Part shown: positions 47,540 through 59,400 of the stretch, piece by piece
Layout of the letters: every line of letters starts with the position of its first letter
Numbering within the stretch: the first letter of the stretch is position 1
Made by a program: the position numbers and the translations under genes
Notes under the pieces: model-generated
The model's database searches: none
Told to the model about the DNA's origin: nothing
The model's input: only the letters and a program-made list of their open reading frames with translations
DNA from: Coriaria nepalensis
Lineage: Eukaryota > Streptophyta > Magnoliopsida > Cucurbitales > Coriariaceae
Assembly: GCA_027186245.1 (NCBI GenBank)
Contig: CP114495.1
Coordinates: forward strand, 3,115,001 to 3,179,000
Direction: 5' to 3'
Length of the DNA: 64,000 nt

Positions 47540-48280
47540 CATTAATACATACCGACATTTTGTGTCGATGACAATCGATCTTAAAAATTAGTCAAAAGTT
47601 GATTAACAACTTTTATTTATATCTTCAAGAATGTCGATCATTAGATCATTGGTCCGCACTTTTTGAAGATCGACTTATATAATCAAATTACATCGATATA
47701 GTCGATCGCACTAATTTTTTGAGGTTAAGCTAATGACTACGAGTTCATAAGTCGAGTTTGTACTATTCTAGTTGTTCATAATCGATCGACATTACTAGTT
47801 GTTCATAATCGGTCCCAGCATTTTAAAGGTCGACAAAGACCGAATTTCATATCGATTTCATTGTTCGGATTTAACATCTAAATTAACTCGAATAATTCTT
47901 AACAATTTAGCTTTAATACATCCGGCAAAATCCACATTTGCGTTGGTCCTCGCATCATTGAGATTAACTTAGGCAAACAAATGAAGTCAATTTTGAATTT
48001 GTTTTGAAGATTAGACGATCGTCTTTTTTATCCTCGCATCCATAATATTGATCATCGATCCACACTTTTCGAAGATTGACTTATACCGATAAAATAAGTC
48101 AATACAATCGATTGCACTAATCTTTTGAGGTTGAGCTAAAACGACTGTGTGTTCGTCATTCGAGTTAGGCGTATAATACTAGTCGTTCATAATCGATCGA
48201 CATAAACCGACATAACTAGTTGTTCATCATTGGTCCCACAATTCTTAAGATTGACACTGATTGTCATATCAAACTCATTC
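47540..48280. repeat. Tandem duplication, period about 406 bases
   Basis: Position 47640-47880 and 48048-48280 are diverged copies of one unit. Aligned landmarks are 'gatcattggtccgcac' (47645) with 'gatcatcgatccacac' (48051), 'atagtcgatcgcactaattttttgaggttaagct' (about 47697) with 'caatcgattgcactaatcttttgaggttgagct' (about 48107), and 'tagttgttcataatcgatcgacat' (47769) with 'tagtcgttcataatcgatcgacat' (48180). It lies immediately left of the MuDR relic and may be that element's terminal region. Confidence 0.6.
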
Positions 48281-50650
48281 TACTTACAAATGGTTGCGTA
48301 AGTCCATCCACAAAACTTACATGTTGGATAGAATTTGCCTTGGATATAAAATACACGCCAAAAACTAATTTATTGAAGGATCCATTAGAAATAAAAATGG
48401 TGTTGATATGCATACTTTTTATTGCTACTAGGTAATGAACCAATATATGCAAGGCCGCTAGTATGTGTGCGCTTGATTTTGTGGTTCGAAAAAGGCATTG
48501 ATGACCCACTTGATTTTTCGATGGTTGATGATTTAGAGGAGGAATATGATCACAATAACCCTGGAGATAGGAAAACAGAGTGAATAGGAATGAAAATGAG
48601 GGTAACTAAGTAAATGGGAATGAAAATGAGGACAACGGAGTGAGCATGAATGAAATTGAGGATACGAAGTGAGGGCGAACAAAAATGAGAGCCTAAAGAG
48701 AGAATGGCAATGATGATGAAAGAACGAATGTTGGAAGGGATGCTCATCACGAAAACAATGCTAACACACGTGGCTTATAATATGATGATGACATGTTTGA
48801 TAACCTGTCTATGTATCCTTTCGTCCATAGGAATGTGTCTGATGCTACATCTATTGCACATAACACACGCTTCTATGTACCATGTTTATCCTGATCTAAT
48901 CCATTGGAGCCTGTCGTCAACTTCCCAACCTCATATATCACCAAAACCTCTAGATGAATTTGAAGTTGATTCATATGTTATTTCTGGTGGGACACGCTTA
49001 ACCCCCAATTCGACATATGTTGGAAGCAATTCAGCATCACTTGACACATTATTGCAGTGGATTATGCCCAACAAATTTATGTGAATAAGTTTTTTTCAAG
49101 CAAGAACAAACTAAAGGAAAAGTTGTAGGTGTATGCGATGCGAGAGAATTTTAAGTTTAAGGTGTTGAAGTTAGATAAAACCCTTCTCATTATTGCTTGT
49201 GTGTATCTAAGTTATCTATGGCATCTATGTGCCATAGGGAAGACACCTCTCATTTTTCCAGATCCGAACGGATATAGAGGCACACACCTATCTGCATTTA
49301 CGTCATAAAAAAAATTACCATCGGCAAGCAAGCACAATAGTGATCAGACGACATATGATGTTAAGTTTAGATGATGCAATAAGGATTCTAAGCCTAAACA
49401 AGTCATTATAATCATGTGATATGATCTTAGAGTAAATTGCAGCTACTAGAAGGCATGGAAAGCCATACAACATGCATATGACCTTGTTTGAGGGACTGTT
49501 GAGGATAGTTATGCATAGCTACTAGCATTCTCTTACATGATATGACAATATAATCCTGAGACTGCAACCTATTATGAGCTTTTGGAGCATCACTCCAGGA
49601 GTTTCAGTTCATATGAAAGGTTATTAGTATCGATGAAATATTTTTAAAATCCAAATATAGAGGCACGCTTCTAGTCAAACTACGCAGGATGTAAACCACC
49701 AACGTTTTCCTATAGCATGTGCTATAGCTAACTTGTAGAACGATGCATCTTGAAATTAATTTTTGACAAGTTGTATAGGATCCCTAATGACCCTGATCAG
49801 GTGCTCATATAATACCAATCGAAGAGTATTATGAAGGTTGTACATAATGTTTACATTAAAGAATGACATGATATTTGAGGTAAAACATTAAGGCAAAGTT
49901 CAAGAGTGGTGAAATTCTTGAGCTGCTGAATAGTGCCACTAGAGCTTATAAGGTCACGAATTTCAAAAAATTCTTTGGGGAGATCAAATATCGGAACCTC
50001 ATTGTGGCTAAGTACCTAGAGGATGTAAGCTTCAAAGATTAGTCAATAGCTCATTTCTGTAGTTTTAGATACAACATAATAACAAATAATATTTCTGAGT
50101 CACTCAATTTTGCATTGGGTGTCTCGCATAGTTATCCAATTATAGCACTGCTTGATGGCAAGTTGGGGATAACTTCATTAACGCATATTATAGAAAACAT
50201 TTTAGATAAGAGGGTTCGAAAGTCCAAAATGTTGATGGCCATTCCCATTAAGGGCTCAACTTTTCACTTGAAAGGCACCAAGATGACTTAGGGAGAAGAG
50301 TTTGCACTGTAAGGATTTTGACCTGGACAGGATATTGTGCATCCACGCCATAATAACTACATGAGGCTTAAGGTACTACCCCATTGAGTTTTAGAGTAGT
50401 CATGTACCATTATCGGCTGATTGAGATATCCTAAGACTTTTTCAGTCTATTGTGATTAAGCCCCCATCGTGCGTAAGAAAAGTGGAAGACCCAAGAATAA
50501 ATGTATTCCTACAATCGCAGAAAAAGTAATGTGGAAGTGAAGAAAGTGTGGCAATTGTGGGTTTGCAGGGCATAATAAGAAGACCTTATGAAGCCCAATG
50601 TCAGCACAGTCCATACCCATCATGAAGAAACTAGTAATACTTACGTGGAA
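48220..50650 (+). pseudogene. MuDR (Mutator-like) transposase relic
   Basis: Plus-strand broken frames read in the right order for a MuDR-type transposase. An N-terminal acidic region with 10-residue repeats is at about 48575-48690. The MuDR plug-like region MRENFKFKVLKLDKT follows at about 49138-49182. NCSYKAWKAIQHAYDLV (about 49436-49487, one stop) and GTVEDSYA correspond to 'ISYEKAWRARE.AL..V.G'. The catalytic-core start IDEIFLKSKYRGTLLVK lies at about 49630-49680, where the catalytic D-G-T is degraded. NHQRFPIACAIANL and NDAS follow at 49700-49750. IKPPSCVRKSGRPKNKCIPT is at about 50457-50515, and a zinc knuckle CGNCGFAGHNKKT at about 50550-50590 has its last cysteine lost to Leu. Many stops and frameshifts rule out function. 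Terminal inverted repeats were not located. Confidence 0.75.
48559..48690 (+). repeat. 30-base tandem repeat inside the MuDR relic
   Basis: Units starting near 48559, 48589, 48619, 48649 and about 48678 share 'AATGAAAATGAGGRYAAC'. The 30-base period preserves a frame, giving a ten-residue acidic repeat like NENEDNGVSM with stops in some units. This is probably part of the N-terminal acidic region of the transposase. Confidence 0.7.
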
Positions 50651-53600
50651 TATGTTTATAGGCATTCTTGAAAAAAACTTCCTTCATTATTGTTTGATAC
50701 AAATATTTATTTATTTTCGTGCATATCATAATAAACTCCAACCATTCAATTTTATTATATATGAACAATGATTATAACACTTCAGTTCTTGTTGTATGCA
50801 ATTTTCTATATAAATTCATTGAATTAGCATAAATAGAGCAGCTCACACTCCTAACAAGGGAGAGAGGGGGGGTGTAGATACTTATAGAAGAAGATAGGAA
50901 AGAAGTTAAATCAATCTCTATTAATTATCAAGTTTGGTTACGATTAACTATACTATGTAGCTGATAATTCTACATTTGGTACCTCTGATAGATTTCTTAC
51001 CACCATGTAGTAGCTTCTTGATAACTTCCATTTCCATCAACTGCTAGCGAAGGTTCAATGACTTCATTTGACTATCTTAAGTTAATCCACTGATCGACAT
51101 GTTGACAAAATGATTGAATAGTTCCATCCCACCTTTCGACCCGCCTTTTATTTTTTATTTTTCTTTTGGCCCAACTTTTGATTGAACTTCCATCAAAATG
51201 CATTGAATGCACCGAGTGTACATTTAATTCATTTTTCCTCCCTTGTTTTTAGAGAACTTGCATGGGCTTGGTCTATTAATTTTGTTATGGACCAGACCTA
51301 ACAACAATCCCCCTCCCTAAACTACTCACTCCCTTGTAAAGTAGGATAATATGTTTCCTATATGAATGACGGCGAGTCTATGAAAAAAAAAAGAATAATA
51401 TAGCCTAAAAAGTACAATGATGCGTGTGAACGCATATTCACATACGAGGTGCCTGATGGAAAACTTAAAACTCATGTGACCTAACTTGAAAAACTTGTTG
51501 AACAAGTTAATGAGAGTCAATTAGCCAAGCGACGCCACAAATGGTAGAATATGTAGATTATTTAAGGCACAATGAGATTGTACATTTTTTTTATTTTTCT
51601 TTCCTTTTGTTTTTTCTCATTCCAACTGTATGATGTAACCACTTCTATATGTCAATCATATTATGTCATTTTTTTCCTTTATAAGGAACTATTCTTATTC
51701 TACATTTCTTAGTTCTTTATCATCTCTAATTTCCCTAGTAATTACTAAGTGGTCATAACATCTAATAGAAGTTTGTGAATGGGTTGATTAAATTACGATA
51801 ATTAATTGATTGTGAACCCCGAGGGACATGCCTAACATTTATTGAGTTAAGAAAATGTTTGATTATAGTTCGCACGACCCTTAGGCTAAGTTATCGAAGG
51901 TTCTTGCTCATCAATTGTTGATATGTTTTGACTGCTAACATTGGAATGTGATCAGCTTATACATAATTTGTTATACTTTGATCATTAGATGTATATAAAT
52001 CCTTAAATTATAATTTCCTTGTAACCACGATTTCAAGAAATGAAACATCCATGTAAGGGACACGGTTAGAGTATTCATAAACGAAACTTATATGTCAAAC
52101 ATTCTTGTGACTCTTAATGATGAGTAGAATATAAAAGAGAATTATTATACCTTTTGATGATGATTAGAAGACTGGTGAGTACAATGTATATGATGATTAT
52201 AATATTGATTAGTACAGGAAAATTGTTTAATGATAACTTTCATCCCTTCCAAGTCTGATGATTACCGAACCACCGATTCTAGGAGGATGGAAGAGGCTCC
52301 AATACCTATAGAAACTAGGTCATTGGGTGTAGATAAAAAATCTATGATCTCCAACTTGGAGGAGGTTGAGGGGTAAATCAAGTGATTAGATACCAAAGTA
52401 GATGTTATTGTTATCTAGACTAGTATATGCAATTAGATACCAAAGTATATGTTACTAGTTTATGTGCATGCTTGGTTAGGATAATAGCTAGTTCAGGGTT
52501 GAAGGATTTCTAAAAGACTTTTACAGAATAGTCGGACTCCAAGTAAGTAAAATTGTACCTACAATATAAGTAGTTTTGATATCTTTATACTTATGATCAT
52601 GTGATTTATGTAATAATATGTTATTTGGTGCTTTGCGATTTCATATAGCATGCTAAGAATTGAGTACATAATGTATGGTTATTTTTTTTTTCTATGAAAA
52701 GTTTTGAAACCACCGATAGTTGCATATAAAGACATATTAAAAGTAATGTTAATGTAATGAGCATAACATTATGTTGAGGTACTGTTGGATTAGGTTGGAT
52801 TAAGCGGAGTCATTGATCCTAAAGATATTTCGATCAGAGAAGATCGAGAGAGGTCGTTGATCCCAATAGTATTTTAAATCAGGTTGGACTAAGCGAAGTC
52901 ATTAATCACGATCAGAGCGGACTAAGTGGACTCGCTGATCAAAGATTTATATTAGGCACATAGGACCACTGATTATAGTAATACCGGTGGTAGCAACCTC
53001 GGGGACCAAAGTAGTAGAAGTAAGACATGTTATTTGCATAATATTAAAACTGCATAATCATGATCGTTTAAAGAAAAATTATGGTTTTATGCGAAATGAT
53101 ATTTGTACAGTGTATTGTGAGATACAAACCTTACTTACTGAAGTTTTTAGCTCATAATAGTCACTTGTGTTGTAGGTAAGTAGAAAGGAAAATCAGTAGC
53201 TTTGGGATCTGGTGAATAAAGCACATTTAATATGATATGGAGTATATATTGGTCTGACCTATGAAATAATTAAGAAAGGTTTTTATGTATAAGAATTTCC
53301 TAAAACCTCTATTTTATTTGTGAGTAGTTTTTAAAGAAATATAATGTGCAGATATATATTATAATTCAGGTTTTCAAGCTAAAAAGTAACACTCCGACCA
53401 GTTATACTACACAAGGCATCAACTTAATTTCATCCAAATTGGATATCTGGCAACACAACAGTCTAAGTCTATATTTTCTAAATTATAAATTTCTAATAAC
53501 ACAACGTTTTTAATCGAATAACACAATATTTCTACATTTAAATGATAGAACTCTCTGCAGCCGATGTTGTGCTAATGGATCTGTAAAATTTTAATTATTC

Positions 53601-53890
53601 GACCAAATAAATATGAATGAAAAAAATATATGACAAAATAAAAAAGTAAATAATAAATATAAAAAAGAATATACCATCCTCTTCCTTGAAGTCTTCTAGA
53701 GCATCCACTACATCTATTTCAAAAATCAATATCAATATTCAATCGTAAAAATAATCAATATCATATGGTAGTTTACTCTAGGGGTCGAAAGCCTCATCAA
53801 CCCATCGAGTAAACTAAAAGTTATGATACTCGATGGGTCGAAAGCCCTATCGACCCGTCGAGTAACTTATAATGTAAATGAAAATACAAA
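50651..53890. other. Intergenic, probably decayed retroelement sequence
   Basis: No coding domain can be read. Position 52750-53330 has the texture of a Ty3-type LTR or 3' region: repeated 'ggactaagcggagtcgctgatc' motifs at about 52795, 52888 and 52918, then 'cttacttactgaagtttttagctcat' and 'gtaggtaagtagaaagg'. I recall such text from plant LTRs but cannot prove it. The element's ends were not found. Confidence 0.35.
53770..53875. repeat. Palindromic 'ACTCGAYGGGTCGA' repeat, locus 3
   Basis: Position 53827-53864 is a hairpin with 15-base arms TACTCGATGGGTCGA / TCGACCCGTCGAGTA (one T-C difference, a G-U pair in RNA) and an 8-base loop. A second pair of half-units, 'gtttactctaggggtcgaaagcc' and 'aacccatcgagtaaac', lies at 53771-53815. 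The internal spacer 'aaagcc' is shared between the two, and a similar 'ggctttcga' occurs at locus 1 (about 32498). Confidence 0.7.
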
Positions 53891-53929
53891 TACCTCAAAG
53901 TTGCATTACAATACAGAGAAGTCTTTAAA

Positions 53930-55150
53930 ATTATGATAGATGTGGAATTCCACCGAGTAGCAATATATGTCCACAACTTCGTGTAAAAAACTATACCTTC
54001 TCTTTTACAACACCTCTTGAAGACACTCTCGTATAGGCGATGATCGAATATATTTTACAACTCGGCAAATATTTTCAATTGACTTACTCGATGGTGATAA
54101 ACTCTCTTTAACAATAAGATTTATGATAGGACAAGCACACCTATAATTACATAAAAATAATTTATTAGTAAATATAAACATAAATTGAGCCATTAAGGTA
54201 GTCTCCACTAAATATTGAACACATACCTAATTTGTAGATAGTCCCCTTCAAATAAAAATTAATCTTGCCGAAGCGGGCTCTTCAAGTACTGAATGTCGGG
54301 GCTATATGTTGAGGCATTATCCACTATCACGCAACCGAAACAGACAATACCCCATTCGCAAATAGTCTTGTCTAGAGTTTCTTCAATTATCTCTCCCCTA
54401 TGATCATCCATTGTCTTAAAAGTGATCACAAGTTTCTTAATTTTCCATGATTTATTTATGTGGTGCACCATAACACACAATAGTTCATATTTTGGACCAA
54501 AGTTTAGATGTCAGTAGTGAGAGAGATTTGACAAATGATCTCCTTGAAACTCTTGTCAACTTCACTTTATCGACTCGAAAGAGTTTTATCACATCACGTG
54601 CAATAGTGAAATGTGATGGCATTGGGACACACATCAATCAAGTGGATTATCTCTTTGAACAAAAAGTATTTAATAATGTTAAATGATTGCTCCATCCCAA
54701 TCACCCACCACACAACCTCCGCTTTGATGGCATTAGCATTAAACCTAAACAAAAGTCTTAGAAGACACCAATTAATAAATAAATAAAAAAAGTAGAAATA
54801 GTTAAATTCGTAACTTGAAATTTCTCATTACTTGAAAGTGACTATCTCATTGCTTCCATTGCTTTTACTCAGAGAGGTCAAATTATTATCTATTTATTCA
54901 TTTCGCACTAATCTCGGACATCTCCTCATATGTCCGTACATTATTGTGGTTCCCGATAAATGGATACTCTTATACGAACAAGTTTATAGATTGCACTTGA
55001 CCCTTTTAATCGAAGGAACTTCATCAAAATGTTTCCAACATTCAACCTTTCCTCTCTTCTCCCCCTTGGTTTCCTCAACATATGTATATCTAGATTCCCC
55101 ACCTAAATTACTACTTTCATTATCCTCATCAAATAAGACATTAATCAATC
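53930..55150 (-). pseudogene. hAT-family transposase relic
   Basis: Minus-strand fragments follow hAT transposase order. A possible BED-type zinc-finger remnant ECWKHFDEVPSIKRVKCNL lies at about 55047-54991. SRRSFVKSLTTDI*TLVQ (about 54565-54510) corresponds to 'SLTTDTWTS.QN..Y'. An open 73-codon stretch (54480-54259) reads MVHHINKSWKIKKLVITFK, then DDHRGEIIEETLDKTICEWG and VIVDNAS, like '..HFID..W.L.KRIL.F....H.G..I......EWGI.....TVDNAS'. CACPIINLIVKESLSPSSKS and ENICRVVKYIRSSP (54208-54005) match the 'CAHILNLIV' block. A degraded 'TRWNST' block lies beyond. Stops and frameshifts separate the parts. No terminal inverted repeats or 8-base target duplication were identified. Confidence 0.75.
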
Positions 55151-56234
55151 CTCATTATCTGATGGCACTTAAGTGATATCATCATCTATTTCAATAGGAG
55201 GCTTATGTGTATGCGGCCCCTATGCCGTTGGAAAATCCTTTTTACAAAACAAAAAAGAAATTTAAACCCAGATAGTGCAGATAAAGCAGAGAAACTGATT
55301 TAGGTGGTTGATATTGATTCCTACTACATGTAATGAATGGCATGATACTACATGTAATAATTTATGAATAAGAGCAGCATGATATTACATGTCGAAGAGG
55401 CTTCCATACTTCTAGTTTGAGTTATGAGTTGCAGCGGAGAGAGTTTCTGATAGACGTAGGCGCAGCAGACTTATGTTGTGCTTCTTATTCTGACCAACCA
55501 TGAGAAGATGGAAAAATGAAGGATTTACTTGCTTCCGGTAGAGAGAGAGAGTCTCACACTCCTGGTAGCTTATCGACCAATAAGAGGAATGACTGAGGCG
55601 GAGATAGTGGCAGCCAGAAAAGGAGGAGGCTGTTACTTCTATTTGATCTGATGAGAGGCAGAGGAGGGAGGGGGGAAAATGGCTCATATCAGCGGTAGGA
55701 ATGCATGTTTTTCTCCTTCTTAAGTCAAAAGTGTTGACCTTTTGCTTTTTTTATATATATAAATAAACATGTGTCGGGCCCCGCTCACCGACCTGTTAAA
55801 ACTGGCACCATAGGTTCGATTGTGGGCCCCGATGGAAATGATAAAATATTTATAAAATTTGACTGCATCGCATCGATACGTGCAATTCAATCGGGTTTAG
55901 AGCCACTTGCTCACCCATGTTTTGTCTCATGATTGGAGGGTGGCGGCGATGAAAATAGCATTTACGATGAAAGCTAGTAGTGTTGAAAATAATGGCGACA
56001 GAGATATATGAATGGAGGTGTGGAGATGAAGGGTTGAAAATAATACTAAAAAAAGGTTTGATGAGGTTATCATAATTTTTTTAATGTTTTATTTTATTAT
56101 TTTTACCTCAAACATCAAGATTTAAAAAAAAAAATTGATAGTTGAAGAATTTAATTAACTCGAATATAAATAGAGGGACGAAATTATGAGAACAGTGAAA
56201 TAGTTTAAAGAAAAATTGAGGTTTCTTTTCGAGA

Positions 56235-56284
56235 TGGGCCTCTAGCACTGGCCCTTTCAGTTCAGACCAAGATTAAAAAGCCCA
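56235..56284. promoter_or_regulatory. Two site II (TGGGCY) elements upstream of the primase gene
   Basis: TGGGCC at 56235-56240 (plus) and AGCCCA at 56279-56284 (TGGGCT on minus) match the plant site II element bound by TCP factors and frequent in promoters of genes expressed in dividing cells. The motifs are short, so chance occurrence is possible; their position 130-180 bases before the start codon next to an E2F-like site makes them plausible. Confidence 0.45.
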
Positions 56285-56320
56285 GCATGTAATGAACCGA
56301 GGCGCTGCAGACGCGAGTTG

Positions 56321-56328
56321 TTTCCCGC
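56321..56328 (+). promoter_or_regulatory. E2F-binding site (TTTCCCGC) in the primase promoter
   Basis: TTTCCCGC is an exact match to the E2F consensus TTTSSCGC and lies 91 bases before the primase start codon. E2F factors drive S-phase expression of replication genes in plants and animals, which fits the product. Binding is inferred, not shown. Confidence 0.6.
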
Positions 56329-56411
56329 CATTTTTGTCCGATCTCTTTCTCCATTACCGCGCATTTTGAAGCAGCCCTACATTTCACTTGGTTAGAGAGA
56401 GAGAGAGAGAG

Positions 56412-59400
56412 ATGGAGGTTTATCGCTCTCAGAGGAGATCCGCCAAATCAGACAATGCCGTCGCGAGCTTACCGCTCTATCGTTCTGCCCCGCCGCTCGA
56501 AGTCAGACTCGAAGATTTTGAGCTTTTCGCCATTGATCGCCTCCGAGGTAATTTCTCTCTCCTCCCCAGCATTCATTTTCTAATCTCCCCCTAGGGCCCC
56601 TACCCCTTCTTTTCTGATTCTTAAGTGATTTTCTTTTTATTTATACTGCCTGAATTTTTCCAATGAGGCCATGGTGGTTTTCTTTGCTAATTTCACTGCT
56701 TCTGTTTAGTTCTGAGGATTCTTTGAGGCTCAATCCTATGTTTCAGATAGCTTTTTTTCAGCGTCTATGTAGAAATTTTCCCAATTTAATTCAGCATAAC
56801 AAAGCTGTTTGGATCAACTTGGATACATATTTGTGTTTAAAAGGAACTGAAAGGAGTTTTTTTTTTTTCCAAGCAAGTTTGTTACAACCAGGTGAAGAAG
56901 TAGGTTCTTAACTTGTAATGACAGTGTGTGTGGGAGGGAGGATTTTGGATGAACAAGAGAGGAAAAAATTAGAGAATTAGACTTTATTCTGTTCTCAGCC
57001 TTTCCCGAAAGGAGGAACTAGGTACTGGGAGGGTAACTATCCCATACTGATAAGCTGAATTAGGGGGACTGTTGTAAGACGTTTCCTTTTATCTGGCCTT
57101 TTTATATGACCAAAGTCTGACAGAATTGTACCCTTAGAAGTCCATTTTCTTTTCCATCTCTTGCGTTTTCAAATCAATCCCTTTTTTGTTCTCAAATGTT
57201 TAAGTGTAAGTGATATGAGTTATCATTTCCACCATCTTTATAGCTCGTTTTATTAGATTGTTTCTTTTCTAATTCCCAGTCAGATCACTTCATAACAGCT
57301 TGAACTCAAAAGGTGATAACTGATAGCTATTCTTGTTGGATTCAGTTCTTAAAGGGATATCTGATGGTTTATCTCGAGGAAAGAAACCTGATGACATGAA
57401 GGAATTGGTGAGTCTCGAGGTTTCCCCCCCCCCCTTCTAATCTGTTAAAATGCTCTTATGATATTTACCCCCCAAAAATATCCTTCTATGGGCTGTGCCT
57501 TTCTGTTTGGACAGGTAAAGAGCTTATGGAAAGCGCATATAGGACATTCACAGGCATCTGAAGTTATCAACAAGGATATAATATCTCACTTTGTTTTGCG
57601 TCTCGTCTATTGTAGAACGTAAGCTCCCCTCCCCCCCCTTTTTTTTCTCCCATTCTTAGTATACATCTATGTTATTCTCCCAGTATTTGCTTCCTTACTC
57701 TCCTTTTGCTATCTTTGTGCCACTTAGGGAGGAATTGAGAAAATGGTTCCTTTCCATGGAAACTACACTATTCCGTTACCGCTTTCGGCTTGAGAGTCCT
57801 GAAGCACAGGCAGGATAAAAGCTACTCTATAGAACACTGTTTGTTTTTCAAGTTGGATTTTGATCTGATGTCCATTATTCTTATGAGCTTATTACAGAGA
57901 ATGCTCTTTGCCAAATTTGACCTTCCATACAAGGCAGTTAGCAATGCAGATTTTGAGGCAAGTTCAAGCCATCTGTCTACTTTATTTTTCTCCAGCTAAA
58001 GGGTTTAACCATTAACATATCTTTGGAAACATGTGCAATTTGGTTACAAAAGATGAGGTATTTCACATCATGATAATCCCAGCTTATGCTACTGTCTTTC
58101 AGTTCATATGCATCTCATATAGCAAAGGGGAAAAGTCATAATAACTGACATATTTCTATAAACAGGCTGTAAAGGACAAGTTGAGTCAAGTTCATAGGCA
58201 GCTAACTGGTCACCCTTTACCAGCTGGTAGGTAAAGATGACTTTAGGAATTCTCTTATGTAGTATTATTAATTAGCCATTGCTTCTCATATGAAAAGATA
58301 AATTATCTTTGAGCTGAAGATATATATTAAAATTTTCCATGCTTATTTTCTATTTCATATTTTCTCAAAATTATAAAACAATAGATTTATAATATAATCA
58401 TCATTGCTAAGATGTCTTCCTTTTAAAATCTCATTCTCGGGAATTTTTGCACCGTGGATTATGGGACAGTGTAGAATGTTACACATTTGAATATATATGG
58501 CAGATAGTTAATATATTTTCTTTTCCCTTTCCCCTTTTTGCAGCTGATTCCATATTCTACAAGGTATGATTTGTCTTTAGTTATTTACTTTACTCACTTC
58601 GTTACTTGCCTTCAGAATTCTTTGTTACATATATAGTCTTCACGTTTCAAAGAAAGATATTTTATAAAAAAATGAGTGGAGGAACGAGTCTATTTTATAT
58701 TCTTTTTGTTAGTGAGGAGGAGGGGAAAAAAAATTAACTAGGTTTCTCCACTCACCTAAATGAAGGTTCCATTTGAAGAGGTTCCTGAACTTGTGGCTGG
58801 CCGCAGAGTTTTCATACAGAAAGGACATGCATATATTGCTATAAATCAGGTTTACAGTCTGTCTCTTATCAATTCTTGCACTTGACCAATATTCTGACTT
58901 CATTATATGCTCTTTTCTGACTTGGCTTAACAATCTATTTATTTATACTATTTCCTCATTCATAGGTGGTGTCCCTTGTTGCAACACAATTCCGCAGTCA
59001 TCTGTCAAGGGCACTGATTTTGACAAACAGGTTTTACACGAATCGTATAGTCAAATAAATTGTGTTAGTCCTCCTTTCAGTGAACAAATTGCAGTGGTTT
59101 CAAGGAAGTGAAATCTGTAGGAGTGAAACAAATTGGATAGATTTTCTAAATTATTCATCAGTCATTATTTTCGCAAGATTTTCCCTTATATTGATATCTT
59201 CAACCAAGGAGAACTGGAGGAGAATGCCTTTAGTAATATAAATTTGTTCTATATGGAAATATTGAACCTTATAATGGAAATATCTTTTTGTTGGAGATTG
59301 CTTTTATTCCTTATTCTTTTATATTTTTTTGGTCATGTTTTGTTGAGAAAAATGCCCAAACATGTAAGTTGCATTTGAACTTATAGCTATTACTGAATTT

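Larger units (their letters stand above)
55151..56411. other. Spacer and promoter region of the primase gene
   Basis: Position 55390-55690 is GC-richer and carries a 91-codon minus-strand frame without recognisable domain, which I do not accept as a gene. From about 56200 to 56411 the sequence looks like a promoter and leader: site II-like and E2F-like motifs (listed separately) and a GA repeat ending at the start codon. Confidence 0.5.

Noticed and set aside
55412..55687. 91-codon minus-strand frame
   Set aside because: No family recognised, Ser/Leu-rich composition explained by GA-rich plus strand, no promoter or splice context.
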